Source: Prado023 sp963736425
GTDB taxonomy: Bacteria; Actinomycetota; Actinomycetes; S36-B12; CAIYMF01
Length of the DNA stretch: 64,000 bases
Direction of reading: 5' to 3'
Assembly: GCA_963736425.1 (NCBI GenBank)
Contig: CAVTOX010000014.1
Span: 186,001 to 250,000, forward strand
In this document: piece by piece, positions 1 to 8,580 of the stretch
Layout of the letters: each line of letters begins with the position of its first letter
Numbering within the stretch: the stretch's first letter is position 1
Made by a program: the position numbers and the translations under genes
Notes under the pieces: generated by a model
The model's database searches: none
Told to the model about the DNA's origin: nothing
Seen by the model: the letters and a program-made list of their open reading frames with translations, nothing else

Positions 1-897
1 GTGCTGGCGGCGCTGCTGATCCTGGCGTCGGTCGTGGCCTATGTCGTCATCCCTGTGGATGCCGGCGTGAACGTGCCGTTCCTGGGCCCCGTGGGGGCGT
101 TGAACCTGGCACTCGGGCTGAGCCTGGGCCTGGGCATCCTGCTCATCGGCCTCGGCGCCATCCACTGGGCGCGCAAGCTGATGCCGGGCAACGAGGTCGT
201 GGCGATGCGCCACGAGCTGCGCTCGGCTCCTGACGAGCGCCAAGCTGCGGTGGAGGCCTTCGACCGCGGACTTGCGGACTCCGGCTTCGCGCAGCGGCCG
301 ATCATCCGGCGCACACTGATCGCGGCCATGGTGGTGCTCCCGCTGCCGCTGGTCATCCTCCTGCGCGACCTCTACACCTCGCCCCCCGGTACTCCCAGCC
401 CAGCTGAGCAGCTGGAGCGCACGATCTGGGGCACGGGGGTGCGCATCGTCACCGACGTCGGGCTCAACCCGGTCAAGCCCGAGGACGTGCCCGTTGGTGG
501 GTTGGTAGCGGCGGTGCCGGCCAACCTCAACGAGGTCGAGGAGGAGACGGGCAACTTCAACGCCCGAGCGAAGGCCGCGATCATCCTCGTGCGCATGGTT
601 CCCGGCGAGATCGTCTCCCAGCAGGGTGAGGCCTGGGACTACCAGGGGATCCTGGCCTACTCGAAGATCTGCACCCACGTGGGCTGTCCGATTGCGCTCT
701 ACGAGCAGCGGACGCACCATTTGCTGTGTCCGTGCCACCAGTCCACCTTCGACCTGGCGGATTCGGGCAACGTGGTGTTCGGTCCCGCGGCCCGGCAGAT
801 GCCGCAGTTGCCGATCACCGTCGATGATGAGGGCTACCTGGTTGCCGTCAGTGACTTCCAGCAGCCCGTCGGACCGAGTTTCTGGGAGCGCTCATGA
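1..897 (+). CDS. qcrA: Rieske iron-sulfur subunit of cytochrome bc1 (QcrA), 5' truncated
   Basis: Rieske subunit of the menaquinol:cytochrome c reductase, anchored in the cytoplasmic membrane. It passes electrons from quinol in QcrB to cytochrome c. The cluster-binding boxes CTHVGC (residues 224-229 as numbered from base 1) and CPCHQS (243-248) are intact: C224, H226, C243 and H246 would bind the 2Fe-2S cluster and C229/C245 form the disulfide. Hydrophobic segments lie at about residues 1-18, 30-57 and 105-125, the three-helix form typical of actinobacteria. The frame is open from base 1, so the GTG there is probably internal and the real N-terminus lies outside the window. Its stop overlaps the qcrB start by 4 bases (ATGA). 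Confidence 0.95.
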   Translation: MLAALLILASVVAYVVIPVDAGVNVPFLGPVGALNLALGLSLGLGILLIGLGAIHWARKLMPGNEVVAMRHELRSAPDERQAAVEAFDRGLADSGFAQRPIIRRTLIAAMVVLPLPLVILLRDLYTSPPGTPSPAEQLERTIWGTGVRIVTDVGLNPVKPEDVPVGGLVAAVPANLNEVEEETGNFNARAKAAIILVRMVPGEIVSQQGEAWDYQGILAYSKICTHVGCPIALYEQRTHHLLCPCHQSTFDLADSGNVVFGPAARQMPQLPITVDDEGYLVAVSDFQQPVGPSFWERS

Positions 898-2561
898 GTG
901 TGGTGTATGAGACCGGGGGCAAGGGTGCGGGCTGGGTCGACGACCGGCTGGGCAACTCGAACTTCATCCGGCGGAGCCTGAACAAGGTCTTCCCCGACCA
1001 CTGGTCCTTCATGCTCGGCGAGATCGCGCTGTACTCGTTCATCGTCATCCTGCTGACGGGCGTCTACCTGACACTGTGGTTCAAGCCGTCGATGATCGAG
1101 GTCGTCTACGACGGCTCCTACGCCCCGCTCAAGGGCGTGAAGATGAGTGAGGCGATGGCCTCCACGCTGGACATCTCCTTCGACGTCCGCGGCGGGCTGT
1201 TGATCCGCCAGATCCACCACATGGCAGCGCTGTTCTTCGTGGCCGCGATCGCGATCCACCTGCTGCGGGTGTTCTTCACCGGCGCTTTCCGCAAGCCCCG
1301 TGAGCTCAACTGGGTCATCGGCGTGGTGCTGTTCCTGCTGGCCATCGCTGCCGGCTTCTCGGGCTACTCGCTGCCTGACGACCTGCTCTCGGGCACCGGC
1401 CTGCGGATCACCCAGGGCATCATCCAGGCCTCCCCGGTGATCGGCACCTGGTTCTCGTTCCTGCTCTTCGACGGCGAGTTCCCCGGCACGGCCTTCATCC
1501 CGCGGTTGTACGGAATCCACATCCTGTTGGTCCCGGGCCTCATCCTGGGACTGGTCACCGCCCACCTCATGATGGTCTGGTACCAGAAGCACACGCAGTT
1601 CCCCGGCCCGGGTCGCACGAATGAGAACGTCGTGGGCTATCCGCTCATGCCGGTCTACATGGCCAAGGCCGGTGGGTTCTTCTTCGTGGTGTTCGGGACC
1701 ATCGTCGCCCTGGCGGGTCTGTTCCAGATCAACCCGATCTGGGCCTACGGCCCCTACATCCCCGACCAGGTCACGGCCGGTTCCCAGCCCGACTGGTATG
1801 TGGGCTTCCTCGACGGTGCCCTGCGCCTGATGCCGCCCATTGAGATCACGCAGTTCGGGCACACTCTGAGCTTGAACCTGATCATCCCCGCGATGGTCCT
1901 GGCGCCCGTCCTGCTGGTACTGGTCGGGGCGTATCCGTGGATCGAGCGCTACGCGACGGGCAAGGACAACCGCGAGCACCACCTGCTCGACCGCCCGCGC
2001 AACGCCCCCACCCGCACCGCCCTGGGTGCAGCGATGCTGACCTTCTACATCGTGCTCATGATCGGCGGCGGCAACGACATCATCGCCTACAACTTCGACC
2101 TGAGCTTCAACACGATGATCCGCATCCTGCAGGTCCTCCTGTTCGTGGGGCCGGTGGTGGCATTCATCGTGGCCAAGCGGATGGCCCTGTCTCTGCAGCG
2201 CCGGGACCGCGACCTGCTCCTGCACGGCCGGGAGACCGGTCGGGTGCTGCGCTTGCCCAGTGGGGAGTTCCTCGAGATCCACGAGCCTGTGGACGAGGAG
2301 TACCGGGCAAAGATCCTGTCCAAGACCGATGTCGAGCCCCTGGCGCTGCCCGAGTCCGTCGACGAGAACGGCGTGGCCAACCCTGCGGGGCGCAGCCAGA
2401 AGCGCAGGTCGCGCTGGTCGCGCTTCTTCTACGCCGACAACATCCCATTGCCCACCGACGAGGAGCTCGCCGAGGCGCAGGTGCACATCGATCACGAGCT
2501 GCACGACGCGGTTGAGTCCGGTTCCGCCGCCGCGGCCGAGATCGCCGAGCACCAGCACTGA
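894..2561 (+). CDS. qcrB: Cytochrome b subunit of cytochrome bc1 (QcrB)
   Basis: Membrane core of the bc1 complex, carrying two hemes b and the quinol sites. Heme-ligand histidines are visible in two helices: H108/H109 with H122, and H209 with H224. The PEWY-type Qo motif region appears modified. Its 555 residues include a long cytoplasmic C-terminal tail after about residue 430, as in other actinobacterial QcrB proteins that form bcc-aa3 supercomplexes. It is translationally coupled to qcrA by an ATGA overlap. The convergent exonuclease gene ends 23 bases downstream. Confidence 0.95.
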   Translation: MSVVYETGGKGAGWVDDRLGNSNFIRRSLNKVFPDHWSFMLGEIALYSFIVILLTGVYLTLWFKPSMIEVVYDGSYAPLKGVKMSEAMASTLDISFDVRGGLLIRQIHHMAALFFVAAIAIHLLRVFFTGAFRKPRELNWVIGVVLFLLAIAAGFSGYSLPDDLLSGTGLRITQGIIQASPVIGTWFSFLLFDGEFPGTAFIPRLYGIHILLVPGLILGLVTAHLMMVWYQKHTQFPGPGRTNENVVGYPLMPVYMAKAGGFFFVVFGTIVALAGLFQINPIWAYGPYIPDQVTAGSQPDWYVGFLDGALRLMPPIEITQFGHTLSLNLIIPAMVLAPVLLVLVGAYPWIERYATGKDNREHHLLDRPRNAPTRTALGAAMLTFYIVLMIGGGNDIIAYNFDLSFNTMIRILQVLLFVGPVVAFIVAKRMALSLQRRDRDLLLHGRETGRVLRLPSGEFLEIHEPVDEEYRAKILSKTDVEPLALPESVDENGVANPAGRSQKRRSRWSRFFYADNIPLPTDEELAEAQVHIDHELHDAVESGSAAAAEIAEHQH

Positions 2562-2584
2562 TCACCGACGACCCCGTGCGCGTC

Positions 2585-4306
2585 CTATCGGACCAGGCCC
2601 AGCACGGGGTCTCGTAGGTCGACCTCGAACGAGTCCCGGCGCGACGCTGCGCCCCGCAGAGGCAGTGCCAGGGGCGGACCGTCGTGGTTGACCAGGCGCA
2701 CGCCGGGGGAGAAGAGCCAGCGGGCCAGGATCTGGGTCTCCTCGGGCAGCGCAGCTGAGGTGGGCCGGATGGGAACGGCCACCTCCTGCGCGCCGGCGAG
2801 GATTGCTGCCAGCGGACCGGTGGGGTCGACACCTGCGGGGATCACCCCGGCCGCGGCCAGCCGGCCGTAGCGGATGACGTGGACCTCCCAGCCGCGGTCG
2901 TCGGTGGGCCGGGCGGCGACGATCTGATGGGTCTGCCCGAGGACGTCGCTGGTGGTGGCCGTGTCGACGCCGCGCAGCAGGGCGTTGAGGCGGTCGCGCC
3001 ACGCGGCGGCCTCCTCGTAGCGCTCCTGTTCGGCGAGGACGTCCATGCGAGCGCTGAGGGCGTCCACGACCTCCGCCGGGTCACTGCCCAGGGCGACCCG
3101 TGCGCGCGAGACGATGGCGGCGTACTCGTCGGGAGTGACCGCGCCGACGCAGGGCGCTGGGCACCGGCCGAGGTCGGCCAGGACGCAGGCCGAGGCCTTG
3201 GGCCGACTCGACAGGGACTGGGAGCACGTCCGCAGCGGGAGGGCTTCGGCAAGGGCCTCGGCGGCCGCCTCGGCCGTGCGCCGGCTGGTGAACGGCCCGA
3301 TGTAGCGGGCCCCCCGCTCGACGTCGTCGCGGACCGTGCCCACCACGCTGACCCTGGGGAACCGTTCGACTGTGAGCTTGAGCCAGACGGCGTTCTGCGG
3401 CCGCGTCGAGCGCCTGTTGTACCGCGGAGCACGGGCGGCGATCGTGCGCAGCTCGCGCACCTGGGCCTCCAGCGGAGTGGCGCACGGCACGGCGACGACC
3501 TTGGCCGCCAGGCCGACCATCTCCGTCATCCGGCGGCGCTGCTCGGCAGCCGTGAAGTAGCTCAGGACCCGCCTGCGGATCGAGCGGGAGGTACCCACGT
3601 AGAGGGCGGCCCCCTGCGCATCCTCGAAGACGTAGACCCCCGGACCGTCCGGCAGCCCGTCGGCCAGGCCGCGCTTGCGCCGTCGGGCATCGGGGACGCG
3701 GCTGCTGTAGCCCTGCAGCTCGGTGAGCGTGTGCACCCCGAGGTTGCCGACTCGTTCCATCAACCCGTGAAGGACGTCCACGGTCGCCTGCGCATCGGCC
3801 AGGGCGCGATGATTGGGGGTCACCTCGGTCCGGAAGTGCCGGGCGAGCGTGCCCAGCTTGCAGTTGGGGACCTCATCGCGGGTCAGGACGTGGCGCGCCA
3901 GTCGGGCGGTGTCCACCACCGGCGGGTCCGGCCAGGTCATGTCCAGGCGTGCACAGGCGCCCTTGAGGAAGCTCACGTCGTAGGGAGCGTTGTGGGCCAC
4001 CAGCACCGTGCCGTGGGCGAACTCCAGGAACGCTGCGAGGGCCGCCGCCAGCGGGGGAGCACTGAGCAGCATGTCGTCGGTGATGCCCGTCAGCGCGCGG
4101 ATGAACGGCGGGAGCGGCCGGCCGAGGTGCACCAGGGTCTGGAACTGCCCGATCACCTCGCCGCCACGGACCTTCACCGCCCCGATCTCGGTGATCCCCG
4201 CACCCTCGGGGCTGCCCCCGTCGGTCTCCAGGTCGACCACGACGAAGGTCACCTGGTTCAGCCCAGGGCCAAGGTCATCGAAGGTCAACTGGGTGGCCGC
4301 GCTCAT
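2585..4306 (-). CDS. DnaQ-type exonuclease / UvrC-type GIY-YIG nuclease fusion
   Basis: A DEDDh 3'-5' exonuclease domain (about residues 18-180) is joined to a UvrC-like half. Exonuclease motifs: VDLETDGG (D25, E27 from the chosen start), HNAPYDVSFL and HRALADAQAT. The GIY-YIG domain begins near residue 217 (GPGVYVFED, LYVGTSRSIRRR). A UvrC-type cysteine cluster (SACVLADLGRCPAPC) and a UVR helix pair (EQERYEEAAAWRDRL) follow. The family is common in actinobacteria (M. tuberculosis Rv2191 type) and is presumed to act in DNA repair; its substrate is not established here. The start at 4306 is preferred over 4351/4336 because a TACCGT -10 box (4314-4319) lies only 7 bases before it, so upstream starts would be outside the transcript. 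Confidence 0.88.
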   Translation of the reverse strand: MSAATQLTFDDLGPGLNQVTFVVVDLETDGGSPEGAGITEIGAVKVRGGEVIGQFQTLVHLGRPLPPFIRALTGITDDMLLSAPPLAAALAAFLEFAHGTVLVAHNAPYDVSFLKGACARLDMTWPDPPVVDTARLARHVLTRDEVPNCKLGTLARHFRTEVTPNHRALADAQATVDVLHGLMERVGNLGVHTLTELQGYSSRVPDARRRKRGLADGLPDGPGVYVFEDAQGAALYVGTSRSIRRRVLSYFTAAEQRRRMTEMVGLAAKVVAVPCATPLEAQVRELRTIAARAPRYNRRSTRPQNAVWLKLTVERFPRVSVVGTVRDDVERGARYIGPFTSRRTAEAAAEALAEALPLRTCSQSLSSRPKASACVLADLGRCPAPCVGAVTPDEYAAIVSRARVALGSDPAEVVDALSARMDVLAEQERYEEAAAWRDRLNALLRGVDTATTSDVLGQTHQIVAARPTDDRGWEVHVIRYGRLAAAGVIPAGVDPTGPLAAILAGAQEVAVPIRPTSAALPEETQILARWLFSPGVRLVNHDGPPLALPLRGAASRRDSFEVDLRDPVLGLVR

Positions 4307-4313
4307 GGCCCCC

Positions 4314-4319
4314 ACGGTA
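4314..4319 (-). promoter_or_regulatory. -10 element, predicted leaderless promoter of the DnaQ-UvrC gene
   Basis: On the minus strand this reads TACCGT, 7 bases before ATG at 4306. No convincing -35 box. It supports the short start. Confidence 0.5.
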
Positions 4320-4362
4320 GGCGCGGGGTCCGACATCGACGTGGGTCCCACGCCGGTGCGGG

Positions 4363-4368
4363 TAGGCT
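4363..4368 (+). promoter_or_regulatory. -10 element upstream of the zinc-ribbon gene
   Basis: TAGGCT on the plus strand, about 60 bases before the ATG at 4429, so this gene would have a leader. It forms a divergent promoter pair with the nuclease gene. Confidence 0.4.
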
Positions 4369-4428
4369 TTCGCCGTCATCACCCCGACGTGCGAGTTGCT
4401 TGTCGGGCAGACCCAGGAGCCGATCTGC

Positions 4429-4665
4429 ATGTCCGACCTGACCGTCCCGGATGCCGGCAGTCGCTGGCGCTGCGCACAATGCGGGAACCTCACCCGCTTC
4501 GACGTGGTGCGCCAGGCGCGCACCCGCGAGTTCTGGCACGTCGACCTCGCCGGCGAACCCACGGTGGAGTCCGTCGAGGTCCTCAGCGACGCCCTGGAGT
4601 CGGTGAGCTGCCGCTGGTGTGGCAGTGGTGCGGCGATTGAGGTCGTGGCCCGGCCCGACAGCTGA
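4429..4665 (+). CDS. Small zinc-ribbon protein
   Basis: A 78-residue protein with two CxxC knuckles, CAQC near the N-terminus and CRWC near the C-terminus, which together would hold one zinc ion. It begins MSDLTVPD and includes NLTRFDVVRQ, a pattern I associate with small conserved actinobacterial proteins of unknown role. The ATG at 4429 is favoured over the in-frame TTG-type start at 4396 because a purine-rich site (CAGGAGC) lies just upstream. Its stop overlaps the start of the next membrane-protein gene (TGATG), so the two are probably co-translated. Function unknown. Confidence 0.75.
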   Translation: MSDLTVPDAGSRWRCAQCGNLTRFDVVRQARTREFWHVDLAGEPTVESVEVLSDALESVSCRWCGSGAAIEVVARPDS

Positions 4666-5981
4666 TGCCCTCGCGCGCAGACCGCAACCGAGCGCTGGCC
4701 TTCGCGGTCGGCTGGCTGGCATTCTTCACCGCCCTGCAGTGGAGCGTGGTGCGCTTCAAGGTGCCCATCGTGGTCATCCTCACGGCGTCGGCCCTGGCAC
4801 TGGCGGCCTGGCAGTGGCGCCGCGATCGCATCGTCGCGACCCCACTGTCCATGGCCGTGATGTTGGGTGGGAGTGCCCTGGCCACTCTGGTCGTGCCGCT
4901 GTTCTCCTACCTGGACGGCACCGGGCTGGCCGTGGCCAGGGCGTTGCTCATGGTCGTGCCCCTGGTGGTCGCCGCACTCCTGTGGTCCGGGCGGGAGGGT
5001 CCAGCAGGGGCAGCCGCGGTGGTGTGCATCGCCGGGTATCTGGTCGTGGCGACGGTGGCGATCCTCACCGACCCCGCCCCGAAGATCGATGTGTGGGTGA
5101 CCCTGCAGCAGGCCAGCGACGCACTGGCCCGAGGGGTGAGCTTCTACGAGGTCACGTGGACGGGCTCCCCGGGTGTCGCCGACGCGTTCACCTACCTGCC
5201 GTGGACGGCCGTGCTCCTGGCACCCGGGAAGTGGTTGGCCGGGGATGTGCGCTGGGCGCTGATGGTCTGGACCCTCGTGGCCACGGTCGGCATCTGGGCG
5301 CTGGCGGCTGGGTCACGCCGGGACCCCGGGCCGCGCTGGCGGGCGGCGGCCGTGACCGCCCTGATCCTCTTCGCCCCTGGCACGTTGACACAGGTGGACC
5401 AGGCGTGGACCGAGCCGCTGCTGCTCGCCGGGGTCGTGTGGTGGGCCGTGCTCGTGGACCGTGGCCGGGCGTGGTGGGCCGTGGTGCCCCTCGCCCTGGC
5501 CTGTGCCAGCAAGCAGCACCTGGCCCTGCTCCTGCCGGTCCTGCTCGTGTGGCGACCCTTCGGCGTGTGGCGCACGCTGGCGACCGGGGCCCTGACGGGG
5601 GTGCTCATCGCACCCTGGTTCCTGGCCGGGCCCCAGGACTTCCTGCACGACACCGTCACGCTGCTCGTGTCGTTCCACGCGATCCTGTTCGCCAACACCC
5701 TCTACCTGCTGGCCCTCAACGTGTTCGGGGTGACCCTCCCGTTCTGGCTCACCGGCCTGGTCGTCTTCGCCACACTGGCGGCCGTGATCGTGGTCGTCCA
5801 CCGGCGCCAGCCGAGCCTGGCGGAGGTGCTGCGCTGGCTGGCCCTGCTGCTCCTGGTGGCCAACCTGGTGAACAAGCAGGCGTTCTACAACCAGTTCTGG
5901 CTGGCCGGGGCGCTCGTGGTCGTCTCGCTGGCGTGCCGGTGCGAGGTTGGCCGTTCCACGGATGTCGGACCCCTCTCGTAG
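4665..5981 (+). CDS. Polytopic membrane protein, GT-C / GT87-like glycosyltransferase
   Basis: A 438-residue protein with about ten to twelve hydrophobic helices. The loop with DVWVTLQQASDAL after the fourth helix and FTYLPW further on resemble the acidic first extracytoplasmic loop of polyprenol-phosphate-sugar-dependent GT-C enzymes. Its likely role is adding mannose or another sugar to an envelope lipid or glycan on the outer face of the membrane. The start overlaps the stop of the zinc-ribbon gene by one base. Neighbouring pimB' and a second GT-C gene fit a role in phosphatidylinositol mannoside or lipoglycan synthesis. The acceptor and donor cannot be named. Confidence 0.7.
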   Translation: MPSRADRNRALAFAVGWLAFFTALQWSVVRFKVPIVVILTASALALAAWQWRRDRIVATPLSMAVMLGGSALATLVVPLFSYLDGTGLAVARALLMVVPLVVAALLWSGREGPAGAAAVVCIAGYLVVATVAILTDPAPKIDVWVTLQQASDALARGVSFYEVTWTGSPGVADAFTYLPWTAVLLAPGKWLAGDVRWALMVWTLVATVGIWALAAGSRRDPGPRWRAAAVTALILFAPGTLTQVDQAWTEPLLLAGVVWWAVLVDRGRAWWAVVPLALACASKQHLALLLPVLLVWRPFGVWRTLATGALTGVLIAPWFLAGPQDFLHDTVTLLVSFHAILFANTLYLLALNVFGVTLPFWLTGLVVFATLAAVIVVVHRRQPSLAEVLRWLALLLLVANLVNKQAFYNQFWLAGALVVVSLACRCEVGRSTDVGPLS

Positions 5982-6018
5982 CGTCCGCGCAGGACAGCCG
6001 GGGGTGAGGGAGGGGTTC

Positions 6019-6231
6019 ATGATCATCGACTGCGAGGGGTGCCAGATGCGGGACCTGGCGTGTGACGACTGCGTGGTGACGTTCCTGCTCGGTCCACCGG
6101 GCGGGCTGGGGTCGGCGGAGCAGAGCGCGCTGGCGGTGCTCGCCGACGGTGGGCTGGTGCCACCCCTGCGGATGCTCCCGGGTGGTTCGGCCGGGTCGCG
6201 GGATCCAGCTCGGGGTGTCGCCTCGGCCTGA
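6019..6231 (+). CDS. Conserved small Cys-rich actinobacterial protein
   Basis: A 70-residue protein beginning MIIDCEGCQMRDLACDDC, with four cysteines in a CxxC...CxxC pattern suggesting metal binding, followed by VVTFLLG and a Ser/Ala/Leu-rich tail. I recall similar small proteins beside pimB' in other actinobacteria, but their function is unknown. The ATG at 6019 follows a strong GAGGGAGGGG ribosome site; an upstream in-frame start (5947) would overlap the previous gene. It lies 39 bases upstream of pimB' on the same strand. Confidence 0.7.
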   Translation: MIIDCEGCQMRDLACDDCVVTFLLGPPGGLGSAEQSALAVLADGGLVPPLRMLPGGSAGSRDPARGVASA

Positions 6232-6270
6232 GGTCCGCCGTCGGCGGTCCCCGTGGGCCAAGATGTGCCC

Positions 6271-7422
6271 ATGCGTGTGCTCTGCGTGACCAACGACTTC
6301 CCGCCCCGGGCCGGTGGGATCCAGGCCTTCGTCCATGGTGTCCTGGTCCGCCAGCCGGAGGGATCGGTCGTCGTCTACGCCCCCAAGTGGAAGGGCGACG
6401 CTGCATTCGATGCTGAGCAGCCCTTCCCCGTGGTCCGGCACCCGACGTCCCTGATGGTCCCGGAGCCCACGGTGCTGCGTCGGGCCCGGGAGATCGCGAG
6501 GGCCGAGGGATGTGACCGGGTGGTCTTCGGCGCGGCGGCTCCCCTGGGGCTGCTGGCGCCGCGGCTGGCCTCTGCCGGGGTGCACACGAGCGTGGGCATG
6601 ACCCATGGGCATGAGGCGGCCTGGGCCCAGACCCCCGGGCCGCGGCACATGCTTCGCCGGATCGGGGAGGGGTTGGACCGGGTCACCTACCTCGGCGCGT
6701 ACACCCGCGGCAAGATCTCCTCCGCGCTGAGCCCCGCGGCAGCCGGCCGGATGCGCCAGCTGGTGCCGGGGGTCGACTCCGAGATCTTCCATCCGGGTCT
6801 GCGCGAGGGTGCGGGGCGTGAGATCCGGGAACGCCATGGCCTCGCCGATCGTCCGGTCATCGTCTGCGTGTCCCGGCTCATGCCGCGCAAGGGCCAGGAC
6901 TCGCTGATCCGCGCGCTGCCGAGGATCCGGGCGACCTCCGGCCAGGACGTCGCCCTCCTGATCGTCGGCGGCGGGCCCTACCGCAAGGACCTCACCGCCC
7001 TCGTGGCCGAGGAGGGCCTCGAGGCGCATGTGGTCATCACGGGTGGGGTGCCGTGGTCCGAGCTCCCCGCCCACTACGCGGCCGGGGACGTGTTCGCGAT
7101 GCCCAGCAGGACCCGGCAGCGCGGATGGGACGTCGAGGGTCTGGGAATCGTCTACCTCGAAGGTTCTGCCACCGGGCTGCCCGTGGTCTCCGGGGACTCC
7201 GGGGGCGCCCCCGATGCCGTGCGCGAGGGGGAGACCGGCTTCGTCGTCGGAGGTCGCGACCAGGACGCCCTGGTGGCCCGGGTCAGCCAGCTGCTGACCG
7301 ACCCGGATCTGGCTGCGCGGATGGGGGCTGCGGGGCGTCAGTGGGTCGAGTCGTCCTGGGGCTGGGACCACTCCGCCGAGCGGCTGCGCGTGATGCTCGA
7401 TGGCGGCGACCCGGACGTGTGA
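6271..7422 (+). CDS. pimB: GDP-mannose-dependent PI-monomannoside mannosyltransferase (PimB')
   Basis: A GT4-family glycosyltransferase (GT-B fold, 383 residues) that adds the second mannose (alpha-1,6) to phosphatidylinositol monomannoside on the cytoplasmic face. Visible are the N-terminal NDFPPRAGGIQAFVH glycine loop, SRLMPRKGQD in the nucleotide-sugar domain, and the EGLGIVYLEGSATGLPVVSG stretch bearing the E-x7-E motif. The start at 6271 (MRVLCVTNDF) matches family N-termini; the earlier GTG at 6253 would add six residues. A weak CAAGAT -10 sits 6 bases upstream, so the gene may be leaderless. The 3' end overlaps the convergent GT87 gene by 85 bases. Confidence 0.88.
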   Translation: MRVLCVTNDFPPRAGGIQAFVHGVLVRQPEGSVVVYAPKWKGDAAFDAEQPFPVVRHPTSLMVPEPTVLRRAREIARAEGCDRVVFGAAAPLGLLAPRLASAGVHTSVGMTHGHEAAWAQTPGPRHMLRRIGEGLDRVTYLGAYTRGKISSALSPAAAGRMRQLVPGVDSEIFHPGLREGAGREIRERHGLADRPVIVCVSRLMPRKGQDSLIRALPRIRATSGQDVALLIVGGGPYRKDLTALVAEEGLEAHVVITGGVPWSELPAHYAAGDVFAMPSRTRQRGWDVEGLGIVYLEGSATGLPVVSGDSGGAPDAVREGETGFVVGGRDQDALVARVSQLLTDPDLAARMGAAGRQWVESSWGWDHSAERLRVMLDGGDPDV

Positions 7423-8579
7423 GCCCCCGCCCTCCCGGGCCGCAGGATGACCCCGAGGGCAGTCACCGTGGCCGCCAGCGTGAGTCCGACGCGCACGGTC
7501 TGGACGGCCACGGCCACCGGGTTGCCGTCCAGGAGCGCGGAGTAGAGCCACGGGTACACGAGCTGCGTGGCCACCCCGGCCGCGATCAGCAGGGCGGTGG
7601 TCCTGCGCATCCGGCTGGCTGGATCACCGAGGGTCACGGCGGCCAGCGCCAGGAGCCAGATGAAGTACTGGCCGGAGAACACCCGACTCGTGGCGACCGT
7701 GAACAGCACAGTGGCCAGGGCGACGTCGGCGCCGGACACCTGGTCCAGGACGCCCCGAAGTCGCTGCACGGCCACCACCCCCAGCAAGGTCAGGGTGAGG
7801 AGCACGACCCCGCGGGCGACCGCGTCGACTCCGGCTGCGTCGATCTCGTGCGCCCCGTACCGGTAGACAACCTCCACCGGGGCGCCGGCCAGTCGGGCCA
7901 CCAGGAACGGCCATGCGGCCAGCGACTCGATCTGCAGGCCGCGATCGCGCTGCCCACTCAGGAACGACATGGGGTCGACCGTCACCACCGCCAGGACGCC
8001 GGCGACCACCGCCGAGGCCGCAAGCACCCCGGCGACCCCGCGGGGCAGGTCCCGGCGGCGCAGGGCGGCCAGCACGAGCACCGGCCACACCTTGAGCCAC
8101 GCCCCGGTGGCCGCCAGGGCCCCGCTTGCCAGCGGCCGGGCGGCCAGCAGCACGGCGGCCACGGCGAATGCCGTCGGGACGACATCGAAGCGGGCGAGCA
8201 GCAGAGGCCCCACGATCAGGGGCAGCAGGGCCCAGAGCCGGGGCCCGCCGGTGAGCCGGGTCCGTCGGGCCTGATGGGTGAGCATGGCCATGATGGCCGC
8301 GTCGAAGCCCAGGAACAGGGTCACGAAGCCCAGGCGCTCCCCGGGCAGCAACGCGCCGACGACGAAGACCGGGCCCGCCAGTGGCGGGTACTGCCACATG
8401 TCGTCGGTCGGGAACCGCCCGTGCTGCAGGGACTCGGTCACCCAGGTGGCGTAGATCGTCAGGTCATTGACCTGCTCGGGCCAAGGGATGAGACCGACGA
8501 TGATCCCGACCAGCGCCAGGCGCAGGACCACCCAGATCGCCCAGTCGGTCCACGTCCGGCTCGCGCGGGTGCCGGCCAC
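7338..8579 (-). CDS. GT87/DUF2029-like polytopic membrane glycosyltransferase
   Basis: A multi-pass membrane protein of 413 residues. Motifs fit polyprenyl-phosphomannose-dependent mannosyltransferases of family GT87: NDLTIYATW in the first loop, YPPLAGP, ARFDVVPTA and GAWLKVWPVLV. A GTG at 8579 is chosen: it is in frame and begins one base after the stop of the upstream response-regulator gene, so the two form an operon. Starts further upstream would lie inside that gene. The last 28 or so residues are read antisense to pimB' (85-base overlap), so the C-terminal tail is likely dispensable. Sugar donor and acceptor are inferred only from the family. Confidence 0.75.
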   Translation of the reverse strand: MAGTRASRTWTDWAIWVVLRLALVGIIVGLIPWPEQVNDLTIYATWVTESLQHGRFPTDDMWQYPPLAGPVFVVGALLPGERLGFVTLFLGFDAAIMAMLTHQARRTRLTGGPRLWALLPLIVGPLLLARFDVVPTAFAVAAVLLAARPLASGALAATGAWLKVWPVLVLAALRRRDLPRGVAGVLAASAVVAGVLAVVTVDPMSFLSGQRDRGLQIESLAAWPFLVARLAGAPVEVVYRYGAHEIDAAGVDAVARGVVLLTLTLLGVVAVQRLRGVLDQVSGADVALATVLFTVATSRVFSGQYFIWLLALAAVTLGDPASRMRRTTALLIAAGVATQLVYPWLYSALLDGNPVAVAVQTVRVGLTLAATVTALGVILRPGRAGAHTSGSPPSSITRSRSAEWSQPQDDSTH

Positions 8580-8580
8580 G

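Noticed and set aside
834..2558. 574-codon open frame antisense to qcrB
   Set aside because: High-GC shadow frame; Gln/Asp/Gly-rich composition with no domain, while qcrB on the other strand has all heme ligands.
2879..4441. 520-codon open frame antisense to the DnaQ-UvrC gene
   Set aside because: Shadow frame without motifs; the opposite strand carries clear nuclease motifs.
5749..7551. 600-codon open frame antisense to pimB'
   Set aside because: Shadow of pimB'; low-complexity Pro/Gly/Arg/His translation and no ribosome site.
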